Below the pieces are notes generated by a model. The model made no database searches. It was not told the DNA's origin and saw only the letters and a list, made by a program, of their open reading frames with translations. Position numbers and translations under genes: made by a program. Below are positions 1 to 8,967 of a stretch of 64,000 bases of DNA, piece after piece. Within the stretch, counting starts at the first letter, position 1. Every line of letters starts with the position of its first letter. Source of the DNA: Roseivirga sp. 4D4 (GTDB taxonomy: Bacteria; Bacteroidota; Bacteroidia; Cytophagales; Cyclobacteriaceae); the NCBI RefSeq assembly GCF_001747095.1, contig NZ_MDGP01000001.1, positions 3,331,001 to 3,395,000 on the forward strand, given 5' to 3'.

Positions 1-799
1 TCAGCGGTTATTTCAGGCGCAGGCTTTTGACAAGGCGATTGAGGCATTTGAAATAGCGAAAATTACTAAGCCCTCCGAATCCCGAGCCTATATTTCCACT
101 GCAGTAAGTGCGCTTTATGCAGGGAAGTATCAACTAGCTATTGATAATTATCTAGCCGTCAAAGACATTGACGATTTACCACGGGACGGTTATGACGGGC
201 TTATTCTTGCGAAACGAAACTTACGCGTTTCGGATCAGGAATTACTTGAGGTGGTAGGAGATGCCCGCTTTGACTACCCAAATCATGTTCCTTTTATTAT
301 TGAAGAGGTAAGAACGCTGATCCGACTTGATCGGTTAGATGCGGCCGAGTCGGTTCTCAATACAGCAGTGAAAAGAAATCCAAATGATGCCAGGCTGATC
401 CTAAGACAGGCAGATTTATTCGACATCATTTTCAAAGACGCATATATTAATGGCGAACCGGAGAGGTCTGAACGCTATTTTGAAATGGCCTCCACCAATT
501 ACGAGCGCTTCTTAAATCGCAATGCATTGCATTTCGCTGCTAACTACAACTATGCCGTCATGATCAACGAACAGGCTAATCGCGTGTACACGAGAATTAA
601 TCTTATGAGCAATGAGGAGTATGAAATGCGCGGTAGAGAAAGCGAAGAAATCGGACATGACTGGACCCGGAAAGCCTTGCCCTATATGGAAAAAGCCTGG
701 GAACTTAAACCTGGTGATACCAAGGTAATGCAGGCCCTCGAAGTATTCTACAAACGTCTAAAATTAGACGATAAGTTAGCCGCACTCAATGGAAACTAA
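1..799 (+). CDS. TPR-repeat protein, C-terminal part (5' end outside window)
   Basis: The reading frame is open from base 2 to the stop at 799, so the gene begins before the window; a GTG at 251 is only an internal codon. The visible ~265 residues are helical and TPR-like: one repeat near the start (FDKAIEAFEIAKITKPSE), another around LDRLDAAESVLNTAVKRNPND, and a C-terminal one (ALPYMEKAWELKPGDTKVMQAL). TPR proteins serve as interaction scaffolds; no enzyme motif is visible. The last 11 bases overlap the start of the yjjX-like gene, which suggests co-transcription. The full function cannot be judged without the N-terminus. Confidence 0.8.
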   Translation, partial: QRLFQAQAFDKAIEAFEIAKITKPSESRAYISTAVSALYAGKYQLAIDNYLAVKDIDDLPRDGYDGLILAKRNLRVSDQELLEVVGDARFDYPNHVPFIIEEVRTLIRLDRLDAAESVLNTAVKRNPNDARLILRQADLFDIIFKDAYINGEPERSERYFEMASTNYERFLNRNALHFAANYNYAVMINEQANRVYTRINLMSNEEYEMRGRESEEIGHDWTRKALPYMEKAWELKPGDTKVMQALEVFYKRLKLDDKLAALNGN

Positions 800-1319
800 G
801 GTAGTTGTTGGGTCCAAAAACCCAGTGAAGACAAAGTGCACCCAAATCGCTTTTGAAAAGGTCTTTCCAAATGAAAAGATCATAGTTGAGGGTGTCTCGG
901 TACCTTCGGGCGTGAGCGATCAACCCATGTCTGACAAGGAAACCCTTCAAGGCGCTCTAAACCGAACCATTCAGGCCCAAGAAGATTATCCCAATGCCGA
1001 TTACTGGGTAGGCATAGAAGGAGGTATTGAGGACAGCAAAGAAGGAATGGACGCCTTTGCTTGGGTTACGATACATTCCAAAAACCAAAGTGGGCAAGCT
1101 AGAACAGCAACCTTTCAATTGCCCCCAAAAGTTCAGGAATTAGTTCGACAGGGCATCGAACTAGGTGTAGCTGACGACATGGTTTTTCAACGAAGCAACT
1201 CAAAGCAAACTAACGGGGCAGTTGGTATTTTGACAAATGACCTCATCGACAGAGCAAGCTATTACGAGCCAGCCGTTGTACTAGCCTTGATTCCATTCTT
1301 GCATCCAGAATTATATTAA
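789..1319 (+). CDS. yjjX: Inosine/xanthosine triphosphatase, YjjX family
   Basis: This 176-residue protein has the size of YjjX/ITPase-type house-cleaning NTPases, which hydrolyse non-canonical purine triphosphates (ITP, XTP) to keep them out of nucleic acids. It begins with the family's VGSKNPVKTKC nucleotide-binding loop (residues 7-17). It also carries the WVGIEGGIE segment near residue 74, typical of the YjjX/DUF84 fold. The ATG lies inside the end of the upstream TPR gene, so translational coupling is likely. A short bidirectional hairpin terminator follows the stop. The family assignment is firm; substrate preference is inferred from the family. Confidence 0.85.
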   Translation: METKVVVGSKNPVKTKCTQIAFEKVFPNEKIIVEGVSVPSGVSDQPMSDKETLQGALNRTIQAQEDYPNADYWVGIEGGIEDSKEGMDAFAWVTIHSKNQSGQARTATFQLPPKVQELVRQGIELGVADDMVFQRSNSKQTNGAVGILTNDLIDRASYYEPAVVLALIPFLHPELY

Positions 1320-1320
1320 A

Positions 1321-1350
1321 AAAGCCACCCCGATGAATCAGAGTGGCTTT
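1321..1350. terminator. Bidirectional hairpin terminator between convergent genes
   Basis: AAAGCCAC (1321-1328) pairs with GTGGCTTT (1343-1350) around a 14-base loop. A-rich and T-rich edges lie on either side. It sits between the convergent yjjX-like and M28 peptidase genes and could serve both. Confidence 0.65.
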
Positions 1351-1369
1351 AGTGAATTATCTTTTGAGC

Positions 1370-2920
1370 TTATCTCGATCGATTCAAGCTACTGTCAAAG
1401 ACTTTCGGCTTTCTTGGCATTTTTTGGTCCATATTGGCTGTTTGCATTACCATTGTGGCAATGATGACTGAGTTCTTCCTTAGGTCAGCCGCCTGTAACC
1501 TCTCAAACAAATCCATGTTGGTATGGTGTGTTCTTGTACCATAATCAATTGGATCCTGGATAAACTGAAAGCCAGGTAGTCCAATACCATCAAAAGCCTG
1601 GTGGTCTGTTCCACCTGTATTTCTAATGGTTACCGTGTTAGCACCCATGTCTTCGAAGACAGAGAACCAGCTGTCGAAAATTGGCCTAACGGCCTCATTC
1701 TGCTGTAAGTAAATACCTCTAATAGCACCGGTTCCGTTATCCATATTATAGTAAGCCGAAAACTTCTCATGCGCCTTGTTTGGTGCTCCATTCTTCATGA
1801 AGGTATTCTGAACGTAGTTTCTAGAACCATATAGCCCTTGCTCTTCGCCACTCCAAAGTGCGATGCGAACCGTCCTCTTTAAAGGAACACCAGATTCTTT
1901 TAATATTCTGATGGCTTCCATCATTGTAGCCGAACCCGCTGCATTATCGGTAGCACCGGTTCCTGCAAACCAAGAATCCATATGTGCTCCTAACATTACC
2001 ACTTCATCTTTCAGGTTAGGATCTGACCCTGGAATTTCTGCAATGACATTATATCCTTTCAAGTCATCTCTGTAAAACTCTGTCTTCGTGTCGGCCTCGA
2101 TCATAACTGGCTCTCCTTTGATGGCTAACCTTACCATTCGATTATAATGCTCAGGAGCTATCTCCATTTCAGGAAGAGCATTAGGATCTCTTCTCGCACC
2201 GTTAGATGTAAAGAATGTTCCTTGTCCTCCGCCTCTATGTGTGTTGAGTACCATCTTCACTCCTTCATCTTTGAATAATTGATAAGCTGCATTTCTCAGG
2301 TTTGCCCTTCTTCTGAACTCAGAGACTCTTCTTTGAGTGAAGTCTCTATTGGCATTACTCACTCTGGAAGAAGTCATTCCTTCTAATTCATCTTCTGTCC
2401 ATCTTCTCGCATCAGCCTCGAAAGTAGTTTTAGCCTCAATGGTTGTAGGAAGCATCACGACTTTACCGGCAAGTTTTCCTTTGTACTCTGCTAATTCTGA
2501 TTCATTCTGAATGTTTACATAAACTACTTCTGCCTGAATTTGACCGTTCGTTCCTGGGGTCCAGGCCTTCGGTATACCAATAATGGCTTGGTAGTATGGG
2601 GCAGTCATCGCGAGATAGGACTTTTTCACATCCCACCCAGGACCAAATTCTCCCCAAGGCTCAACCTTAACATTGGAAAGGCCCCACTCCTTCATTTGAC
2701 CTGCGGTCCAATCATAGGCCTTTTTCAAACCAGATGATCCCGTCAGACGTGGCCCAATTCTATCGGTCAAATTCCAGGCGATGTCCATTACCTGGCTATT
2801 GTTCAACCCTTCATCTTTGATTTTATAGACCGCGTTATAATCAACTTCCGTGTTCTGGAAGGCAAAGGCGGTTGTGCCAACAAAAAATAGGCACGCAAAA
2901 AGTGTACTTAACTTCCTCAT
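1370..2920 (-). CDS. Exported M28-family zinc metallopeptidase with PA-like insert
   Basis: The protein has 516 residues with an N-terminal signal peptide (about 1-20, ending AFAFQ). The catalytic M28 domain shows the full set of co-catalytic zinc ligands in order: His313 (GAHMDSW), Asp325 (ATDNAAG), Glu359/Glu360 (WSGEEQG), Asp394 (NMDNGTG) and His440 (GGTDHQAF). Residues ~125-240 look like the protease-associated insertion common in exported Bacteroidota M28 carboxy- and aminopeptidases. It likely works in the periplasm or outside the cell on peptides. The gene is transcribed alone, with its start about 80 bases from the next gene. A second, shorter M28 gene lies 1.2 kb away on the other strand. 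Confidence 0.9.
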   Translation of the reverse strand: MRKLSTLFACLFFVGTTAFAFQNTEVDYNAVYKIKDEGLNNSQVMDIAWNLTDRIGPRLTGSSGLKKAYDWTAGQMKEWGLSNVKVEPWGEFGPGWDVKKSYLAMTAPYYQAIIGIPKAWTPGTNGQIQAEVVYVNIQNESELAEYKGKLAGKVVMLPTTIEAKTTFEADARRWTEDELEGMTSSRVSNANRDFTQRRVSEFRRRANLRNAAYQLFKDEGVKMVLNTHRGGGQGTFFTSNGARRDPNALPEMEIAPEHYNRMVRLAIKGEPVMIEADTKTEFYRDDLKGYNVIAEIPGSDPNLKDEVVMLGAHMDSWFAGTGATDNAAGSATMMEAIRILKESGVPLKRTVRIALWSGEEQGLYGSRNYVQNTFMKNGAPNKAHEKFSAYYNMDNGTGAIRGIYLQQNEAVRPIFDSWFSVFEDMGANTVTIRNTGGTDHQAFDGIGLPGFQFIQDPIDYGTRTHHTNMDLFERLQAADLRKNSVIIATMVMQTANMDQKMPRKPKVFDSSLNRSR

Positions 2921-2998
2921 TTTAAGTGTTTTTTTCTAAATATAAGAAGTAAGGCAAAGAGTCGCTTGGAAAATTAGACCTGCGGAAAATATGTGGGA

Positions 2999-4054
2999 TT
3001 AATTCGATTTTTCTTGGATAACCTTATCCATTTGAGCTAAAAAGCTGTCTAAGGCCTGATGCCAGGCCGTGGAGGCGTCCCACTCTTTTCCAACATAGAT
3101 ATTATTATTCCTGAGGTCATTCAAATAGAATTTATGAATGATTTTACCTGTTGTTTTCGGCCTATCTGGAAAAGGCAACCAATCATAAACACGACTGTCC
3201 GTACCACTAACGAACATGAGCTCATACTGAAAGCCTTCTTGCCTCAAAGCCTGATTCGTTTTTGTGGGATCCTTATAGAATATTTTATTGGTTGTGTCGG
3301 TGACCAGTGCTTCTAAGGAATAATTGCGATCCCTCATCTCTTGCTCGAAAACTTCTTGATTATTGAGATTCTCATATCGAAACGAAGGTGGCCCCACCTG
3401 TTCAAAAAGCTCTAAATCCATAGCCTCAACAGAAACTTTGAACTCTGCCAACCTTGGTGGAATACTTTTGGCCACTATGCCCAGTTCAACTTCTGGAAAG
3501 AAAAACTCGGGTGATTCATTGACCAAAAGATTATCCCTGTACAAAGAACCTGTTTTAAAATAAGTGCTCAATTCGGAAGTGATGCTTTCTAGCTTGGTCG
3601 CAGATCTTGCGTAGAAGGTGCTGCCTTTGTCAAAAAATGATGACTTACCATTATAAGGTCCTACAGCAAAGAAAACCGGAGTATCCTCATCCTTGGCTGC
3701 AAACAGAATCACGTTTTGAATTTCTCGCTGATTTAAATATTCAGGTATCTCCAAAACCTTATTCGGAATTGAAAAAAGAGATTGCACATTGATATAGGCC
3801 ACCGCATCAATACCCTCCTCTGCCAGAAACTGCTGCAGTTCATCCACCAAAATCATCCACTCGCTTTGCTCAGCGACCTCAGGCACAGAAAGCAGCACAA
3901 TGGATTTAGTACTTAGAATATTTTCGGGTGGATATAAGGCTTGGTTAAGCTGAAGCTTTTCCAATAATTGATTAGTCTCAGACTGAGCCTTAGCAGTAAA
4001 GCATAGGCAGGTAAGGGCTAAAAAGTAAGTTAACTTCTGTATAAATGGTCGCAA
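2999..4054 (-). CDS. Exported protein of unknown function
   Basis: The protein has 351 residues with a clear signal peptide (MRPFIQK, hydrophobic core, cleavage near AKAQ, residue ~24). I do not recognise the family. The mature protein seems to have two parts. The first (about 40-170) has alternating strands and helices (SIVLLSVPE, NVILFAAKDEDTPVFFAVGPY). The second (about 180-345) is richer in charged residues and has an NKIFYKDPTKTNQALRQEGF stretch. No cysteine pairs or metal motifs stand out. It is divergent from the exported peptidase gene at 4142, with ~87 bases between them that must hold both promoters. Confidence 0.75.
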   Translation of the reverse strand: MRPFIQKLTYFLALTCLCFTAKAQSETNQLLEKLQLNQALYPPENILSTKSIVLLSVPEVAEQSEWMILVDELQQFLAEEGIDAVAYINVQSLFSIPNKVLEIPEYLNQREIQNVILFAAKDEDTPVFFAVGPYNGKSSFFDKGSTFYARSATKLESITSELSTYFKTGSLYRDNLLVNESPEFFFPEVELGIVAKSIPPRLAEFKVSVEAMDLELFEQVGPPSFRYENLNNQEVFEQEMRDRNYSLEALVTDTTNKIFYKDPTKTNQALRQEGFQYELMFVSGTDSRVYDWLPFPDRPKTTGKIIHKFYLNDLRNNNIYVGKEWDASTAWHQALDSFLAQMDKVIQEKSN

Positions 4055-4141
4055 GACTTCGTTTCGTATTGATTAAGTTTATGAAAGTTATTTTAATCAC
4101 AACATAAAGGATTTTACCAACTTTCGATAACCCTAGTAACG

Positions 4142-5047
4142 ATGCAAAGGTATTCAAATTTCATTGCCCTATTTATTATAGCCCTCTTCATTGCCCTACC
4201 AACCACGGCTCAAATCGACCGGCTCGATTCTGAATATATGCTCGATGATTTGAGGAGGCTTTCTCATGATGCTGCTCAAGGTAGAAGAACGGGCACTCCA
4301 GGTGCTGAGGCGGCTAGAAGGTTCATTGTAGGTCAAATGAAGGATGTAAGGGCTAAAAGCCTTAATAAGGGTTTCTTACACCCTTTTACATTTAAAAACA
4401 GAGCAGGTGAAGAGGTTGAGGGGGTTAATGTGATCGGATATGTTCGAGGGCAGGAGGAGACTGCATTTGTTATCACTGCCCATTACGACCATCTCGGTGT
4501 TCGCGATAGCCTTATATATAATGGTGCCGATGACAATGCATCAGGAGTGGCTGCTTTGCTCGCCATGATGGAATACTTTAAAGCTAACAGGCCAAGGCAT
4601 ACTTTGGTCTTTGCAGCATTGGACGGAGAAGAAATGGGCCTTCAAGGTGCGAAGGCATTTCTGGAAGATGATCGGATTCCATTAGAAAACATTGTCTTGA
4701 ATATTAATATGGACATGATTAGCATGAACGATAAAAATGAGCTTTATGTGGCTGGAACACATCATTACCCTAACCTAAAGCCCATTATTGAAAAAATTGA
4801 CCCTCAACCTTTGAACTTAAAAATTGGCCATGACTCTCCTGATCTAGGTAATGATGATTGGACTCTGCAGTCTGATCATGGCGCATTTCATAGAAAGGGG
4901 ATTCCGTTCCTGTACTTCGGAGTAGAAGACCATGCGCATTATCATAAACCAACAGATGTTTTCGAAAATGTGAATCAGGAATTTTATGTACGGGCAGCAC
5001 ACGCCATTTTAGATTGTATTCTGGCACTAGACACTTCACTTAACTGA
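4142..5047 (+). CDS. Exported M28-family aminopeptidase-like zinc peptidase
   Basis: This 301-residue protein starts with a signal peptide (residues 1-23, ending TTAQ) and is a minimal M28 peptidase without a PA insert. Probable zinc ligands are all visible: His114 (ITAHYDHLG), Asp131 (GADDNASG), Glu163/Glu164 (DGEEMGLQGA), Asp191 (NINMDMIS) and a C-terminal His in HYHKPTD (~268). It should cleave peptides in the periplasm. The stop lies 7 bases before the ABC permease gene, so the peptidase and the following exporter genes may form one operon. Whether the exporter and the peptidase share a substrate is unknown. Confidence 0.9.
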   Translation: MQRYSNFIALFIIALFIALPTTAQIDRLDSEYMLDDLRRLSHDAAQGRRTGTPGAEAARRFIVGQMKDVRAKSLNKGFLHPFTFKNRAGEEVEGVNVIGYVRGQEETAFVITAHYDHLGVRDSLIYNGADDNASGVAALLAMMEYFKANRPRHTLVFAALDGEEMGLQGAKAFLEDDRIPLENIVLNINMDMISMNDKNELYVAGTHHYPNLKPIIEKIDPQPLNLKIGHDSPDLGNDDWTLQSDHGAFHRKGIPFLYFGVEDHAHYHKPTDVFENVNQEFYVRAAHAILDCILALDTSLN

Positions 5048-5054
5048 TATAAAT

Positions 5055-6533
5055 ATGATTCAAACCTTTATTAGTCATGCCTGGAAAGAGAGTTTCAGGT
5101 CACCGATTTGGGCAAAGAATCTACTCGCGAATATCTTTCTGGGTTTTGCCGCAGTCATGCTCATGGTCTACGCCATTATGGCTGGATTCGGAATTGCCTT
5201 TGGTCTTGAAGAGGTTGTTCCGGATAAAGACCCCATCGAATTGATCAATGGAGCATTGCTCTATTATTTCTTCTTTGAATTCATCCTGCGCTTCTTTTTA
5301 CAAAACGTTCCTGTGCTCAGTATTCAGCCTTACTTGCACTTACCGATTAAAAAGAGCCAGTTCCTGAATTTTATGCTCAGAAAAAGTCAGGTAAGTGTAT
5401 TTAATCTACTGGCATTGTTTCTACTCACACCATCCGCTATCGTGAGAGTAGGGAGAGAGTATGGTGCGCTGACAGGATTTTTATGGCTAGTGATGATTAT
5501 CGGTATGGTCTTCACCATACATTTTCTCGGTATTCTTTTCAAAAAGAAGCTCAATGATATGCCCAACCTACTGCTAGGTATGGTGATTCTATTTGCTGGC
5601 TTGGGAGCTCTCGATTATTTCCAAATCATATCATTCTCTGCCCTATCAGAACAACTGTTTGGAGCAGTCCTAGTGCAGCCGGCCTTTGCGGCCATTCCAG
5701 TAGCATTGTGGGTCATTCTGTATAGGCTCAACTATATATACCTGGCTAAGAATACTTATCCTGAAGAGATTTCTACCAGGAAGAACAAAACGAAAATATC
5801 AGGAGACTTTTCATTCCTCAAGAGGTTTGGGCGCATTGGAGAGTTGATTGGGCTTGAACTGAAGCTAATTTTAAGACACAAGCGACCAAGAAATACCCTA
5901 GTAATTAGTGGAATGCTACTTTTATATGGATTGATTTTTTATACACAAGACGTCTATATGGAGCAAATGAGTGGCGTTTTCCTATTCGCAGGAATTTTCG
6001 TTACGGGCGCCTTCTTTATCAACCATGGTCAATTCTTACTAAGCTGGGAAAGTGGTTACTTCGATTTTGTCTTAATTCGAAAGACGAATATTCGACAGTA
6101 TTTTGAAGCTAAGTATTATATGTTCGTTGCAGCAGCAACTGTTGCCTTTGTGGCCTCTTTGGGGTATGCTTATTTCGGCTTAGAAATTGTCCTCTTCAAC
6201 TTGGCAGCATACCTATTTAACATTGGGGTCAACCTTCCATTCGTTATGCGGATCGCTATGTTCAACCCTAAGAAAATTGACCTCAATAAAGGTGCTGCTT
6301 TCAACTACGAGGGTGTTGGTGCAGCTCAATTCTTAATCGCCATACCGGTGCTAGTTTTACCTTATGTATTCTACGGTCCGCTATTGGCAATGGGTTATGG
6401 TACATATGGCCTTTTGTTAGTGGGCTTAGTAGGGTTAATTGGATTCTTACTAAGAAACAAGGTGATAGACTATCTCACTAAATCATTTACAGAAAACAGA
6501 CATAAAATTGCAGCGGGCTTCCGTGCACAATAA
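5055..6533 (+). CDS. ABC transporter membrane subunit, DUF5687-like
   Basis: The protein has 492 residues with about ten to twelve hydrophobic segments spread over its length and no signal peptide. It resembles the DUF5687 membrane proteins that Bacteroidota pair with a single ATPase. The N-terminal FISHAWKESFRSPIW and the LILRHKRPRN segment in the middle are cytosolic, positively charged stretches. The next gene, 11 bases downstream, encodes the ATP-binding subunit, so the two form an ABC-2-like exporter. The substrate cannot be read from the sequence. Confidence 0.82.
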   Translation: MIQTFISHAWKESFRSPIWAKNLLANIFLGFAAVMLMVYAIMAGFGIAFGLEEVVPDKDPIELINGALLYYFFFEFILRFFLQNVPVLSIQPYLHLPIKKSQFLNFMLRKSQVSVFNLLALFLLTPSAIVRVGREYGALTGFLWLVMIIGMVFTIHFLGILFKKKLNDMPNLLLGMVILFAGLGALDYFQIISFSALSEQLFGAVLVQPAFAAIPVALWVILYRLNYIYLAKNTYPEEISTRKNKTKISGDFSFLKRFGRIGELIGLELKLILRHKRPRNTLVISGMLLLYGLIFYTQDVYMEQMSGVFLFAGIFVTGAFFINHGQFLLSWESGYFDFVLIRKTNIRQYFEAKYYMFVAAATVAFVASLGYAYFGLEIVLFNLAAYLFNIGVNLPFVMRIAMFNPKKIDLNKGAAFNYEGVGAAQFLIAIPVLVLPYVFYGPLLAMGYGTYGLLLVGLVGLIGFLLRNKVIDYLTKSFTENRHKIAAGFRAQ

Positions 6534-6544
6534 ATTATTGGATT

Positions 6545-7243
6545 ATGATTGACGTTAAAGAACTTTCTAAAGCATATAAGGGCGTTGAAGTAGTCAACAT
6601 TCCTGAACTATCCATTGGCAAAGGAGAAAGCTTTGGTTTGGTAGGTAATAACGGAGCAGGAAAAACGACTTTCTTTAGGATGATCCTAGACTTGGTGAGG
6701 CCCACAAAAGGAACCGTGACCTCTAAAGGTGTTGATGTTCAGGCTTCGGAAGACTGGAAGTTCTACACAGGATCCTTTCTTGATGAGTCTTTCTTGATCG
6801 ACTATTTGACCCCAGACGAGTATTTCGAATTTGTAGGTTCACTGCATAATTATTCTCCTGGAGATATGAAAGAGTTTCTAAGCCAATTTGAAGCGCTTTT
6901 CAATGATGAGATTGTCGGAAAGAAGAAATATATCCGTGACCTTTCTAAGGGTAACCAAAAGAAAGTGGGAATAGCTGCAGCTTTGATGGGCAGCCCAGAA
7001 GTAATTCTCCTAGATGAGCCCTTCGCAAACCTCGACCCAACCACTCAAATCAGGCTAAAAAACTTACTAAGAGAGTGGAAAGAAAGTCATCAGTTGACCA
7101 TGCTGATCTCTAGCCATGACCTCAACCATGTCACGGAGGTTTGTGAAAGAATTGTTCTTTTAGAAAAGGGTGAGATCAAACAAGATATTGCTACCAGTGC
7201 ATCGACCTTAAAAGACCTGAAAGAGTACTTCGCTACCTATTAA
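6545..7243 (+). CDS. ABC transporter ATP-binding subunit
   Basis: A 232-residue ATPase. The Walker A motif is at residues 34-42 (GNNGAGKTT), the signature at 133-138 (LSKGNQ, a variant of LSGGQ), Walker B at 154-158 (ILLDE) and the switch histidine at 191 (SSHD). This pattern is typical of ABC-2 exporter ATPases of the CcmA/NatA type. It pairs with the membrane subunit encoded just upstream. Its stop overlaps the stop of the convergent TPR-PRMT gene by four bases, with no space for a separate terminator. Confidence 0.92.
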   Translation: MIDVKELSKAYKGVEVVNIPELSIGKGESFGLVGNNGAGKTTFFRMILDLVRPTKGTVTSKGVDVQASEDWKFYTGSFLDESFLIDYLTPDEYFEFVGSLHNYSPGDMKEFLSQFEALFNDEIVGKKKYIRDLSKGNQKKVGIAAALMGSPEVILLDEPFANLDPTTQIRLKNLLREWKESHQLTMLISSHDLNHVTEVCERIVLLEKGEIKQDIATSASTLKDLKEYFATY

Positions 7244-8952
7244 GATAGCCTAAACCGTACCATCCAATCACTATATAAGGCTTTCAAAGAAACCCTATCT
7301 CCCTGTTCAACCCTTTTGGGCTGTTCAAAGTAATATATGGCTTGAAGCCAGTGGTCCAATTCACCTCCTGGCCCAGAAGAATAAGTGTCTTCTTCATCCA
7401 TATGCAGGTCAAACCAAAAAGCAACAGCTTGCACCATTCCATTGTCAGAAACAGCTATTTCTAGCTGATCAATCTCAGGATTATCAAAATCAATCTCGTA
7501 CTCATGAATATTATAAAAGTCATAAGAACGCAGATCGAATATTTCGCTAAGTCCCTTGTAGTCTTGGTTTGCCAAATTCACTGGCGTATAAGTATCTGAA
7601 ACTCGGAATTCATCAAATATCGAGAGATCAAACCCAGATATGGTCTTGATTGGATTCACCTCATGCAGTTTTGGAATCTCAATCAGTTGAGCTTTCAGAG
7701 CAATGCCTGCAGGAATTATCTTGACATCTGATGTTCCCATCTCACTCTTTGCCTGTCTCAATGAAGGAAGAACCCCTTCACCTAAACCTCCTGAATCTAG
7801 TATTTCAGAAACTATAACATTGAACTTGCCTGTATAGTCTTCACCGGGTTCCAAATGGTCTGACCGTTTATTTATCACACTAACCCTGTCGGTATAACCA
7901 TTGGCCTGAACAATTCGGGTGGCAACCTTGGCAATTTCAGGGTTTACTTCACAAGCAAGTATAGATTCTGCTCCTGCTCTTGCAGACATCATAGACAACA
8001 GTCCTGAGCCAGTACCAATATCAAGTACTCTTGACTTTTTATCAATACATTTCACTATTGCTTTCTCAAATGCATCATTCCTCTTGGAGTCTGCCAGCAT
8101 ATCAAAATGCCACCTGGGTATCTTTAAAGCTAACATTCCTTCAAGAGAATGCTTGGCCTTTTGGTTGTTTGGGTCGATAGAAAGAATATGTTGATAAACC
8201 TTCTCGGCTTCGCTATGTTTGGATTGCTCCGTAAACAAATGCGCCAAGGATATCAGGTCCTCAATATTGTCTGGGGCAATACCAAAGGACTCAAACCATT
8301 GTGCCGCATCTTCATGGTTTCTCACTTCTGTAACATCTGATTTACCGACCACTATTTTTGGGTCTTCTAAAACAGTCTTGCCCTGTAAGGACCTTACTTC
8401 ATTTAGCTTAGCCAATAATTGATGATTTTCTGGATCTCTCTCTAAGAGAACCTCCAGATAATACTCCGTCTTCTCATACTCCTTTAACTCATAATGAAGA
8501 GATGATAATTGCATCAGTGCCGGATAGAGCTCTTTGTTCAATTCATATGCCTTACCGAAAGACTGAATGGCCAACTTATGATTACCCATAGCCACCTGTA
8601 AATCACCAATATTAAAGTGTAATTCAGCAGCGTTAGGAAACAGTTTCAATGCCTTTTTGAAACTTGTTTCGGCATTTTCGAATCTGCCCCTAGACTTTTC
8701 AGCAGAACCAATGCCTATCAATGCCTCTTTATTATTGGGGTTTATTTTTGTTGCTTCTTTAAAACTACGAATGGCGTCTTTATACTTTTTCAATCCAAAG
8801 TACACCGTGCCTAAAAGCGAGTGCACTTGATCAGAGTGGCCAAACGTTCCACTCAGTTTTTCTAACGTCTCGGCAGCTTTTTTAAGATCTCCTTTTTGGT
8901 AGTTCTGTATGGCTTGCATCAGCTCTTGCTGTGCCTGATATGCATCGTTCAT
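7240..8952 (-). CDS. TPR-repeat protein fused to a PRMT7/PRMT9-like methyltransferase
   Basis: The protein has 570 residues. Residues 1-190 hold four or five TPR units and 235-270 another one. From ~280 a protein arginine methyltransferase-like domain begins: RWHFDMLADSKRND (281-294) resembles the PRMT7/PRMT9 start, motif I is DIGTGSG (311-317), and post-I acidic residue is Glu335. SEILDSGGLGEG (382-393) gives a double-Glu loop with Glu383 and Glu392, and DHW (533-535) sits where PRMTs have THW. TPR plus PRMT is the layout of eukaryotic PRMT9. Automated annotation might call it an L11 methyltransferase, but the double-Glu loop and DHW argue against that. Target and catalytic activity are unknown. 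No signal peptide, so cytoplasmic. Confidence 0.82.
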   Translation of the reverse strand: MNDAYQAQQELMQAIQNYQKGDLKKAAETLEKLSGTFGHSDQVHSLLGTVYFGLKKYKDAIRSFKEATKINPNNKEALIGIGSAEKSRGRFENAETSFKKALKLFPNAAELHFNIGDLQVAMGNHKLAIQSFGKAYELNKELYPALMQLSSLHYELKEYEKTEYYLEVLLERDPENHQLLAKLNEVRSLQGKTVLEDPKIVVGKSDVTEVRNHEDAAQWFESFGIAPDNIEDLISLAHLFTEQSKHSEAEKVYQHILSIDPNNQKAKHSLEGMLALKIPRWHFDMLADSKRNDAFEKAIVKCIDKKSRVLDIGTGSGLLSMMSARAGAESILACEVNPEIAKVATRIVQANGYTDRVSVINKRSDHLEPGEDYTGKFNVIVSEILDSGGLGEGVLPSLRQAKSEMGTSDVKIIPAGIALKAQLIEIPKLHEVNPIKTISGFDLSIFDEFRVSDTYTPVNLANQDYKGLSEIFDLRSYDFYNIHEYEIDFDNPEIDQLEIAVSDNGMVQAVAFWFDLHMDEEDTYSSGPGGELDHWLQAIYYFEQPKRVEQGDRVSLKALYSDWMVRFRLS

Positions 8953-8967
8953 TGTGTGTGTTGTTCT

